Of a stretch of 13,661 nucleotides of DNA, positions 7,079 through 13,259 are shown piece by piece (the first letter of the stretch is position 1; each line of letters opens with the position of its first letter). The DNA comes from Bacteriovoracaceae bacterium UBA7317. Lineage in GTDB: Bacteria; Bdellovibrionota; Bacteriovoracia; Bacteriovoracales; Bacteriovoracaceae. A program made the translations under genes and the position numbers. Under the pieces are notes generated by a model. It was given only the letters and a program-made list of their open reading frames with translations, had not been told where the DNA came from and made no database searches. The stretch is taken from positions 1-13,661 of the forward strand of contig DKQD01000074.1 of assembly GCA_002474345.1 (NCBI GenBank), read 5' to 3'.

Positions 7079-7181
7079 AATTAAATTTGAAATATTCAAA
7101 TCCGAGTAATGCGATGGATAGCAATAAAGTTTAAGGCCATAAGATTATTATAAACTTTTATATACCAGGGAAGTGAACGAA

Positions 7182-8045
7182 ATGATCTACCTAAAGACTC
7201 GGTTATCACTCTTAAACAAGCCTCAATTTTTAAAATCAAGCTTCTTAATAATATTGATGAGCACTTTTCTTTTTCAATCGACAAGTTGTTCTTTCAGAAG
7301 CAAAAAGAAGAAAAAAACTTTGGAAGATATCAGAAAAGAGAGAAAAATGCGGCTTCTAAGCACTTTATCTTCTAGAGATATTAAAAACCTTACTCATGAA
7401 ACAAACCGAAATAGCTTATTTAAAAACACTCTTTCACTTTCAGACCTTTACGAATCTCATAAAAGGAAAAAACTTTTAACCCCTTTTTCTCCGTTATTGG
7501 GAACTAAACAAACACCCTACGGTTTTGAGTTAACCCTACCATTAGGTGGTACAGATCCATCAGGTCAAGATCATAAGTGGTGTATTAATTGTAAGAAATA
7601 CTCATGCTGCCCTAGCTGGAGGAACTCTCCAGGAGAAAAAGGAAGACCTATTAAATTTCTTCTTCAGCTAAAAAAGTGGAGCCATTTATCAAATGAACCT
7701 CCCTTCAAGTCTTTTTACGCTGAAAGCGTTCTACCTGGGTCTATTGGTCCATTGAAAAAAAATATCGTTTCCTTTAATATTCCTTACTCGGGCCATGAGT
7801 TTCAAAACTTCCTCTATTTCCTTAGAAAGGCCAACAGAAAGCTTCTCTACCGCTTTAGAGTCAAAAGCTGGCTGCCTCTCAAACCGCATCAAATGCATAA
7901 ACAAGACCACGGTCGCTGGTCTCTTTGGAGTCCTGCCTCATATATTATTGGATGGAACCCAGTTAAAGAGAAATGGCAAAAAGTTAAACTTGTAAAAGAC
8001 GGTCTGATAGTAAAAAGAGTGAATTTTGGACCATTTTATGAGTAA
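7182..8045 (+). CDS. Putative lipoprotein with a CxxCx4CC cluster, unknown function
   Basis: The ATG at 7182 is preferred, with GGGA at 7168-7171 ten bases upstream; a GTG at 7173 in the same frame is too close to that site. The 287-residue protein has a hydrophobic segment at residues 21-31 followed by QSTSC (C36), an atypical but possible lipobox, then a very basic stretch (RSKKKKKTLEDIRKERK). Four cysteines sit close together at 134, 137, 142 and 143 (HKWCINCKKYSCCPSW), which could bind a metal or form disulfides. The C-terminal half is rich in Trp, Phe and Tyr and looks like a beta-rich domain. No family is recognised. It probably follows the 6707 gene in one transcript, though a short AT hairpin at 7085-7101 lies between them. 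Confidence 0.75.
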   Translation: MIYLKTRLSLLNKPQFLKSSFLIILMSTFLFQSTSCSFRSKKKKKTLEDIRKERKMRLLSTLSSRDIKNLTHETNRNSLFKNTLSLSDLYESHKRKKLLTPFSPLLGTKQTPYGFELTLPLGGTDPSGQDHKWCINCKKYSCCPSWRNSPGEKGRPIKFLLQLKKWSHLSNEPPFKSFYAESVLPGSIGPLKKNIVSFNIPYSGHEFQNFLYFLRKANRKLLYRFRVKSWLPLKPHQMHKQDHGRWSLWSPASYIIGWNPVKEKWQKVKLVKDGLIVKRVNFGPFYE

Positions 8046-8070
8046 AAATATAGAAGCATTATCAGAAGAG

Positions 8071-8131
8071 CTTAAGTCCCATAATGGTCAGAGGTTATTT
8101 TGTCCCCTGACCACTTGGACTCATATTTAAG
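8071..8131. terminator. Two-tier inverted repeat between convergent genes (terminator or REP-like)
   Basis: The inner arms GGTCAGAGG (8086-8094) and CCCCTGACC (8104-8112) pair with one A-C mismatch around a 9-base loop. The outer arms AGTCC (8075-8079) and GGACT (8117-8121) also pair, and CTTAA (8071-8075) can alternatively meet TTAAG (8127-8131). It lies between the stop codons of the convergent genes ending at 8045 and 8132. There is no T-run after the stem on either strand, so a Rho-independent terminator is not certain. The G-C-rich stem stands out strongly from its AT-rich surroundings. Confidence 0.55.
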
Positions 8132-8944
8132 TTACTTTAAGAACATTTGAAGTAACAACTTCATGTGCTCTGGATCTGTTTGATTAACATCTGCAGCCTT
8201 TTCCATAAGAAGGTTAAAATCTGTTTCATCTCCTTCTATATAGGATATATAAGCTTTAATACCCTCCAGATAATCAAAGCCTAGAAGCTTGGAAGAAAAT
8301 ATTTTTATATCCTCTTGGGTGACTCCTCTTTTGTTGTCAATTTTTTTCCAAGAAAAAATCATTTTAGAAAGAGTTTCTGCCCTTTGCTCACTCAATTGGA
8401 ACTGATTCACAACATATTTTTGAATTTTGCCTCTCTTAATTTTTTCTAGGATCGCTCCCATATGCTCAAGATCTTTTTTGGTAATCGTCGTTTCTTCGTA
8501 GAGGTTACCATCATAATCTCTAAAGTAATTAGTTCCAATGTCATCAGCAGGATCGACAGGAAAACTATGAGCATCAAAAAATTCTAAATCAGAACTATAA
8601 TCATCGTACCGGCTTCCCAAATATATATCTATACCTCTCACATCACCAAAATCATCCTCTAAGATGATATAACCGCCTCCTTGCTCAGTCTTATATTTTC
8701 TTAAAACATAATCATCCACTGATCCAGCATCATTACTAAGGTTGTTGATGAATTCATTAACATCCTCTTTGTTTGGATAGGAAGGACTGGGACCGGGACC
8801 AGGACCAGGACCGGGACCAGGACCAGGACCAGGCTCAGAAGGTGAAAAGCCACAAGATGTTAGAAACAAGGTCAATAAAACAATTAAGCAAAGGTTTTTC
8901 TTTTCATTGAACGATTGAATATTCCATTGATTCAATATTGACAT
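8132..8944 (-). CDS. Lipoprotein with a Gly-Pro repeat tract
   Basis: The 270-residue protein has a signal peptide with a clear lipobox, L28-T-S-C31 (LFLTSC), after a somewhat long N-region (MSILNQWNIQSFNEKKN). Straight after the lipidated Cys, residues 38-50 are a (Pro-Gly)n tract, a stiff or extended spacer that would hold the rest of the protein off the membrane. The body has an acidic first part (YIILEDDFGDVRGIDIYLGS) and a helical C-terminal part from about residue 160 (SEQRAETLSKMIFSWKKIDN...). The Ala/Glu/Leu-rich C-terminal half looks like a helical bundle. No catalytic motif is seen and the family is not named. GGAG lies eight bases before the ATG. The gene is convergent with 7182-8045 and divergent from the fic gene. 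Confidence 0.82.
   Translation of the reverse strand: MSILNQWNIQSFNEKKNLCLIVLLTLFLTSCGFSPSEPGPGPGPGPGPGPGPSPSYPNKEDVNEFINNLSNDAGSVDDYVLRKYKTEQGGGYIILEDDFGDVRGIDIYLGSRYDDYSSDLEFFDAHSFPVDPADDIGTNYFRDYDGNLYEETTITKKDLEHMGAILEKIKRGKIQKYVVNQFQLSEQRAETLSKMIFSWKKIDNKRGVTQEDIKIFSSKLLGFDYLEGIKAYISYIEGDETDFNLLMEKAADVNQTDPEHMKLLLQMFLK
8784..8831. repeat. Hexanucleotide tandem repeat (GGACCA/GGACCG, 8 units)
   Basis: Eight consecutive 6-base units begin at 8784: GGACTG, GGACCG, GGACCA, GGACCA, GGACCG, then GGACCA three times. Read on the minus strand they encode the Gly-Pro tract of the lipoprotein. A 6-base unit keeps the frame, so slippage would change tract length, not switch the gene off. Units differ only at their last two bases. 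Confidence 0.9.
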
Positions 8945-8996
8945 TATTATTCTCCATTTATTTAAAAATAAAATTATTAAATTATTTTACTTTTAC

Positions 8997-9014
8997 TTGA
9001 AGCACAGGCTTCAA
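8997..9014. promoter_or_regulatory. Perfect inverted repeat upstream of the lipoprotein gene
   Basis: TTGAAGC (8997-9003) and GCTTCAA (9008-9014) form a perfect 7-bp inverted repeat with a 4-base spacer (ACAG), 53 bases upstream of the lipoprotein ATG at 8944. No T-run follows on either strand, so an operator or leader hairpin is more likely than a terminator. Confidence 0.4.
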
Positions 9015-9151
9015 AAGGAAAACAATATCACTTGATAATTAATCTTACAGGCCTTACGTCCAAATTAAGGGGGATCAAAAAAACCTTTAATACTCTTTTT
9101 TGTTTATAGTGCTCATTCATCATTCATTTAAGACTTCAATAATCACACTTT

Positions 9152-9179
9152 TTGTTGAGTTTTAAATTTAAAACAACAA
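9152..9179. promoter_or_regulatory. Long palindrome overlapping the -35 region of the fic promoter
   Basis: GTTTTAAATTTAAAAC at 9159-9174 is a perfect 16-base palindrome. It is extended by TTGTT (9152-9156) and AACAA (9175-9179), with two unpaired bases (GA, 9157-9158) on one side. Its right end covers the place where a -35 hexamer would sit for the -10 element at 9195-9200. A symmetric site in this position is what a dimeric repressor or activator would use. Confidence 0.5.
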
Positions 9180-9191
9180 AATCCTTCATTA

Positions 9192-9200
9192 TGCTATAAT
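9192..9200 (+). promoter_or_regulatory. Extended -10 promoter for the fic gene
   Basis: TGCTATAAT is a perfect TGn-TATAAT extended -10 element. No good -35 lies 17 bases upstream, which such promoters tolerate. The transcript would start near 9207, leaving a leader of about 65 bases. Confidence 0.55.
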
Positions 9201-9271
9201 CCACTGAGTCATCTAATTGAAAACTTTTACTGTAGCTAAAGTATTATTTTTTAAAGAGAGGAGAACCGGTT

Positions 9272-10561
9272 ATGAAAAAATTTCTAAGGTTAATTGTTAT
9301 TTGTTTTACAACAATGCCCTTTCTTTCAAATGCTTATTCCTGTGACCGATTTTTGCAAAAATACAAAACAGAATGTGATATTCAAAATAGGTACCTTAAA
9401 CTCAAGGCCGGCTTTAAAAAGCATAACGTTGATATAGATTTTCTAACTGAATTTAGGGCCATTCGATTTATTGCTAGAAGAGATATGAAAAGGACAATCA
9501 AAGAAAAGCCAAAAGGTTTTTTAACTTGGGATATTTACAGTCCTGCTCCAAAAACCTGGCTTAAGTGGGAAGAAGGTAATTTCCATAGATCAATTGTTAG
9601 CGCTGAAATGCAATGCTTAAGTAACAAGGGAAAGGGATGGAAATTCTCGACTGCTTCTCTTGAAAAGCTTCATGAAAAAACTATTGGAGGTGGCCTTGCT
9701 GGGCCAATGGAAAAAATCCCTATCGTTAAAGGCCTTTTCCCCAAGCCTGGAGAAATTAGAAAAAGAGGTCATGCCAACTCAGGTTTCATGGTTCGAAAAT
9801 GGATGAAGAGACCACTTAATAAGCAAGAAGTCGGCCTTATAAAAAACTTTGAGCTGAAAGATAAAGATGGAAACCCACTCGTTCGCACAACAATGCTTTT
9901 TCAAATTCCTGATGTAGGAAATTATATTAAAAAGTACTCTAAAACATCTCGTTTTGGTTCCTTCCTCTCCAAGAAGTTTAGAGGTCAAGCCTATGGTCAA
10001 GTTGGTTATTTGAGATCAAAAAGAGTTCCTTATGAGATGGCAAGGCTTTTTAAGCATATAAACGAAGCCATTAGGTTTTATAAAACGGGTAAAAGAACGA
10101 GCGGAGACTCAGATTTTGATGATTTTGACTACAAAAGAACTCCTCTTCAAGTTGTTGCAGATCTTCAGAGGCGGTATATAGCTATCCACCCTTTTCATGA
10201 GGGGAATGGCCGTATGTCTCGCTTTATTCAAGATATGCTCCTGCAATTATTTAAACTCCCTCCTTCACCAGCTGGAGACCTCCAAAGCGATGTCTTAACC
10301 ACAAATGCAGTTTATAGAAAGGAAACAGTTGAAGCATTTAAATTGGCGATGACAAATTTAGAATCCTGCCTAAAGCAATACGACAAAGGTGGTAAAGTAG
10401 AACCCCGCTGCACTCATATGTACAAGGCACATTCTTCAGAAAGTGAATCAATCAAAGCTGATAAAAACAAGTTTCTCGAGGTCTTTAATGACAGTATTTC
10501 CAAAATTAAATCGAGTGAAAAAACCAAATGTATCGGCAAAAGTAAACTTCAAAGCCTTTAG
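9272..10561 (+). CDS. Fic-domain protein with an N-terminal signal peptide
   Basis: The 429-residue protein carries the full Fic catalytic motif H306-P-F-H-E-G-N-G-R314-M-S-R317. Fic enzymes use this loop to transfer AMP, or another nucleotide or phosphate group, from a nucleotide to a target hydroxyl; H306 is the general base, E310 holds magnesium and R314/R317 hold phosphates. The Fic fold probably spans about residues 130-365. The N-terminus is a signal peptide (MKKFLRLIVICFTTMPFLSN) with a likely cut after AYS or NAY, followed by a Cys-containing mature start. No standard [ST]xxxE[GN] inhibitory helix is seen; T127-A-S-L-E131-K is nearest. GAGGAG lies about nine bases before the ATG. Export is odd for an ATP-using enzyme and suggests a secreted effector. 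Residues 370-429 are polar with no named domain. Confidence 0.88.
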   Translation: MKKFLRLIVICFTTMPFLSNAYSCDRFLQKYKTECDIQNRYLKLKAGFKKHNVDIDFLTEFRAIRFIARRDMKRTIKEKPKGFLTWDIYSPAPKTWLKWEEGNFHRSIVSAEMQCLSNKGKGWKFSTASLEKLHEKTIGGGLAGPMEKIPIVKGLFPKPGEIRKRGHANSGFMVRKWMKRPLNKQEVGLIKNFELKDKDGNPLVRTTMLFQIPDVGNYIKKYSKTSRFGSFLSKKFRGQAYGQVGYLRSKRVPYEMARLFKHINEAIRFYKTGKRTSGDSDFDDFDYKRTPLQVVADLQRRYIAIHPFHEGNGRMSRFIQDMLLQLFKLPPSPAGDLQSDVLTTNAVYRKETVEAFKLAMTNLESCLKQYDKGGKVEPRCTHMYKAHSSESESIKADKNKFLEVFNDSISKIKSSEKTKCIGKSKLQSL

Positions 10562-10580
10562 CAATTGATTTTGTCCATAT

Positions 10581-10603
10581 GAGGAGTTCTTAAAGAGCTC
10601 TTC
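10581..10603 (+). terminator. Rho-independent-type terminator after fic
   Basis: GAGGAGTTCT (10581-10590) and AGAGCTCTTC (10594-10603) form a 10-bp stem with two G-U pairs around a TAA loop, followed by TCTTTCACAT. It lies 20 bases after the fic stop codon. The G-U pairs become mismatches on the opposite strand, so it should act mainly on fic transcripts, although the following T-run is short. Confidence 0.55.
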
Positions 10604-10618
10604 TCTTTCACATAAAAA

Positions 10619-11137
10619 CTAATAGCTACACATCGTGTAGTGATTTTGGTTATTTTCGTGAAGTCTTTTTTCACCTTTTAGATGGCTCAAACTGACAACA
10701 GTGCAAAACTCAATAACTTTAGCCCCTAACTTTTCAAGAAGAAAAATGGCCCCTAGAGCAGTGCCTCCTGTTGCTAAAATATCATCTACTAAAAGAACTT
10801 TTTCACCTTTTTCAACGGCATCTTTATGGATTTCTAACTTATCAAAGCCATATTCTAACTCATATTGGGTAGAATAACAGTCACCTGGTAACTTTCCTCC
10901 CTTCCTAAGTATCACTAAACCCTTTCCCAAGCTATAAGCTAGTGCCGAACCTATCGTGAAGCCTCTCGATTCAATTGCCGCGACTTTGTCAATAGGCAAC
11001 GACTTGTAGCGCTCACTCAAAGTATCAATGATAAATTTAAAGCCCGCCTCGTCCTTTAAAAGAGTCGTGATGTCTTTGAATATAACCCCTTTTTTGGGAT
11101 GATCAGGTATATCCCTGATCAAAGATTTTATTTCCAT
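10619..11137 (-). CDS. apt: Adenine phosphoribosyltransferase
   Basis: The enzyme joins adenine and PRPP to give AMP and pyrophosphate in the cytoplasmic purine salvage pathway. The 172-residue length matches the family (about 170-180). Landmarks are in the expected order: the N-terminal IRDIPDHPKKGVIFKDIT (7-24), E56-S-R-G-F60, the flexible-loop segment RKGGKLPGDCYSTQYELEYG (78-97), and the PRPP-binding loop VLLVDDILATGGTA (114-127) with D118-D119. The N-terminus, with its short first helix and DIPDHPKKG, is typical of Apt and not of Xpt or Hpt. AAGGA lies about ten bases before the ATG. It is convergent with fic and divergent from the TRAP operon. This is a housekeeping gene and no link to fic is implied beyond location. 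Confidence 0.96.
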   Translation of the reverse strand: MEIKSLIRDIPDHPKKGVIFKDITTLLKDEAGFKFIIDTLSERYKSLPIDKVAAIESRGFTIGSALAYSLGKGLVILRKGGKLPGDCYSTQYELEYGFDKLEIHKDAVEKGEKVLLVDDILATGGTALGAIFLLEKLGAKVIEFCTVVSLSHLKGEKRLHENNQNHYTMCSY

Positions 11138-11175
11138 CCTTCTTCCTTAAAAATCTCATAATCTTCCAAAGAGAA

Positions 11176-11204
11176 AGACTAACAAAATAGACCGGTTCTT
11201 TCAA
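11176..11204 (-). promoter_or_regulatory. Possible promoter for apt
   Basis: On the minus strand TTGAAA (11204-11199) is followed after 17 bases by TAGTCT (11181-11176), itself preceded by TG one base upstream. The -35 matches 5 of 6 consensus bases; the -10 is poor but extended. It would give a leader of about 35 bases. Confidence 0.35.
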
Positions 11205-11261
11205 TTTGAATCTTTTTATGCATTGATGCTATTTCACAGTTCAAAAGCTCATTCCATTAGC

Positions 11262-11290
11262 TTGGCCAAAGACTTACTTCAAGGTATATA
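11262..11290 (+). promoter_or_regulatory. Likely promoter for the dctQM operon
   Basis: TTGGCC (11262-11267) and TATATA (11285-11290) are each 4 of 6 matches to the vegetative consensus at the ideal 17-base spacing. The start would fall near 11297, followed by the ribosome binding site GGAG at 11311-11314 and the ATG at 11325. The -35 overlaps the 8-base palindrome TTGGCCAA (11262-11269). Confidence 0.45.
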
Positions 11291-11324
11291 AGTTAAATCT
11301 AAAATACTTCGGAGAATTTTAAAA

Positions 11325-11846
11325 ATGAGCTTCACCTTCAAATTTATGAAAAGGTACATTGAGATCATTGACTCCATAAATAATAAGTTTGGTCGTCTTG
11401 CCGGGTGGCTTACAACCCTTATGGTAATCAACGTCTTTGTTGATGTTCTCTTGCGATATGGTTTGGACAAAGTGTCTATTGCAATGCAAGAGCTTGAGTG
11501 GCACTTTTTCGCCGCCATTTTCTTGCTTGGAGCTGGTCATACCCTCAAACAAAATGGACATGTTAGGGTCGATCTCTTGTACAATAATTTTAATGATAGG
11601 CAAAAGGCATGGGTTAATTTAACAGGATCAGTTCTCTTTCTCCTCCCTTTTGCTGCAATGGTTTTTTTTAGCTCTCAAGATTTTTTCATTAGTTCATTCC
11701 AAATAAAGGAAACCTCCCCAGACCCCGGAGGACTACCGGCCAGGTATATTTTAAAAGCGATTATACCCATCGGTTTTGCCCTGCTCTTCGCCCAGGGAGT
11801 CTCCGAATCTTTTAAAAATATCCTTTTTCTAAAAGGGGAAAAATAA
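11325..11846 (+). CDS. dctQ: TRAP transporter small permease (DctQ family)
   Basis: The 173-residue protein is the 4-helix subunit of a tripartite ATP-independent periplasmic transporter. It sits beside DctM in the inner membrane and helps dock the loaded binding protein. Predicted helices lie at about residues 25-43, 56-74, 97-117 and 141-160. Family signatures seen are QELEWH at 55-60, the GHVRVD segment at 78-83 and DPGGLPARYILKAIIPIGFA at 133-152. The DPGGLPARY segment points to the subgroup linked to keto-acid or mannitol/chloroaromatic-type binding proteins; this assignment is from memory of the family. GGAG lies ten bases before the ATG. One base separates its stop codon from the start of dctM, so the two are co-translated. 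Confidence 0.93.
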   Translation: MSFTFKFMKRYIEIIDSINNKFGRLAGWLTTLMVINVFVDVLLRYGLDKVSIAMQELEWHFFAAIFLLGAGHTLKQNGHVRVDLLYNNFNDRQKAWVNLTGSVLFLLPFAAMVFFSSQDFFISSFQIKETSPDPGGLPARYILKAIIPIGFALLFAQGVSESFKNILFLKGEK

Positions 11847-11847
11847 T

Positions 11848-13179
11848 ATGAATCTTTTCATTGAATACCTTCCCCTTATTATGTTTACCACTGTCTTTAT
11901 TCTTCTCCTTTTAGGTTATCCCGTTGCCTTTACTATCGGAGGGGTTTCCCTCTTTTTTGGACTCATTGGCTTCGGTCCAGAGTTTTTTTCGCTCCTTCCT
12001 CTTAGAATTTGGGGAACCATGACCAATTTCACCCTTCTTGCTGTTCCTCTCTTTATCTATATGGGAGTAATGCTCGAAAAATCAGGCCTTGCCGAAGAAC
12101 TTTTAGAAACCATGGCCCTTATGTTTGCAAAAGTAAGAGGAGGTCTTGCCATTTCAGTCATCGTTGTCGGCGCTCTCATGGGGGCTTCAACTGGTATTGT
12201 TGGAGCGACCGTTGTAACCATGGGACTTCTTTCAGTTCCCACGATGCTCAAAAGAAATTATGACAGGTCTCTAGCAACAGGAACAGTTGCCGCTTCAGGA
12301 ACTTTAGGTCAGATTATCCCACCAAGTATTATATTAGTACTTCTGGGCGACATTATGAGCGTACCTATAGGCGAACTTTTCGTCGGAGCTGTCATCCCAG
12401 GCCTTACACTGGTCATTCTTTATATTACTTATATTTTTATTATCTCTCATTTGAAACCTGAGTTGGCGCCTCTTATTCCCCAGGAAGAGCTCGATCAAAT
12501 CTCAAGAAAGGAGCTCTACCTTAGAATTTGTCAAGTGATGCTTCCTCCTATGCTTTTGATGGTTTCTGTTCTTGGCTCCATCTTTGCTGGAATTGCCTCT
12601 CCGACAGAAGCAGCCTCTGTTGGATCGGTCGGGGCAACACTCCTCACGGTTTTTTATAAAAAGTTTAACAAAAAAACATTTTATGAAGTTATGGACACAA
12701 CAGCTCAATTGACATGTATGGTTTTTATTATACTCATCGGGGCCACAACCCTAGGTCTGGTATTTAGAGGTCTTGAAGGTGATGCACTCATAAAAAGCCT
12801 AATTGATGCCCTTCCCTTTGGAAAATGGGGAATCCTCTTCATCGTCATGATGATAATCTTTATAGCTGGTTTCTTTCTTGATTTTATAGAGATAACTTTT
12901 ATTCACGTTCCAGTCCTGGCACCTATAATGATCGCAATGGGAGTTGACCCTCTATGGCTGGCCGTCCTTATTGCTATCAACCTTCAAACCTCTTTCCTTA
13001 CTCCACCTTTTGGTTTTTCACTCTTTTACCTAAAAGGGGTTTGCCCCCCCGAAGTTAAGACGACGGAGATTTATAGAGGAATTGTCCCTTTTGTTATTAT
13101 CCAGTTAATCGGTCTTCTTGTGGTTTGTTTTATTCCTGAATCGGTGACATGGTTACCGAAAGTTTTACTTAGAAATTAA
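11848..13179 (+). CDS. dctM: TRAP transporter large permease (DctM family)
   Basis: The 443-residue protein is the transport subunit, an inner-membrane protein of about 12 helices that moves a substrate inward with sodium ions. Length and landmarks match the family: GYPVAFTIGGVS near 23-34, TLLAVPLFIYMGVMLEKSGL at about 62-81, the GALMGASTGIVGATVV repeat-type loop at 108-123, ASGTLGQIIPPSIILVLLGD at 149-168, FAGIASPTEAASVGSVGA in the second half and FLDFIEITFIHVPVLAPI near 344-361. AGGGG overlaps the dctQ end and serves as the ribosome binding site. FLDFIEI supports the same transporter subgroup as DctQ. No frameshift or missing region is seen. A hairpin follows at 13191-13225. Confidence 0.96.
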   Translation: MNLFIEYLPLIMFTTVFILLLLGYPVAFTIGGVSLFFGLIGFGPEFFSLLPLRIWGTMTNFTLLAVPLFIYMGVMLEKSGLAEELLETMALMFAKVRGGLAISVIVVGALMGASTGIVGATVVTMGLLSVPTMLKRNYDRSLATGTVAASGTLGQIIPPSIILVLLGDIMSVPIGELFVGAVIPGLTLVILYITYIFIISHLKPELAPLIPQEELDQISRKELYLRICQVMLPPMLLMVSVLGSIFAGIASPTEAASVGSVGATLLTVFYKKFNKKTFYEVMDTTAQLTCMVFIILIGATTLGLVFRGLEGDALIKSLIDALPFGKWGILFIVMMIIFIAGFFLDFIEITFIHVPVLAPIMIAMGVDPLWLAVLIAINLQTSFLTPPFGFSLFYLKGVCPPEVKTTEIYRGIVPFVIIQLIGLLVVCFIPESVTWLPKVLLRN

Positions 13180-13190
13180 TGAGAAAGGAT

Positions 13191-13225
13191 GAAAAGTACG
13201 CTCGTCCCTTTAGAGCATACTTTTC
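13191..13225. terminator. Bidirectional terminator between dctM and the binding-protein gene
   Basis: GAAAAGTACGCTC (13191-13203) and GAGCATACTTTTC (13213-13225) form a 13-bp stem with a 9-base loop. The one imperfect pair is A-C on the plus strand and G-U on the minus strand, so the hairpin is slightly better for the minus-strand gene. The A-rich left arm and T-rich right arm supply the usual A and T tracts in both directions. It lies between two convergent stop codons (13179 and 13260). Confidence 0.7.
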
Positions 13226-13259
13226 AATTTTAAACACCTGACAAGAAACTCTTTTTTAT

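Larger units (their letters stand above)
8945..9271. other. Divergent control region between the lipoprotein and fic genes
   Basis: This 327-base AT-rich gap holds two inverted repeats (8997-9014 and 9152-9179) and an extended -10 promoter (9192-9200), each listed separately. No RNA gene or credible small protein gene is seen in the remainder. Its content is regulatory. Confidence 0.5.

Noticed and set aside
7085..7101. Short hairpin ATTTGAA-ATA-TTCAAAT after the 6707 gene
   Set aside because: Seven A-T-rich pairs, only one of them G-C, and no T-run after it; too weak to call a terminator.
11319..11603. Minus-strand frame of 94 codons opposite dctQ
   Set aside because: Antisense to a well-supported DctQ gene; no ribosome binding site or domain of its own.
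12009..12263. 84-codon plus-strand frame inside dctM
   Set aside because: It lies wholly within a strongly conserved gene in another frame; its Ser/His/Arg/Cys-rich product is a typical out-of-frame shadow.
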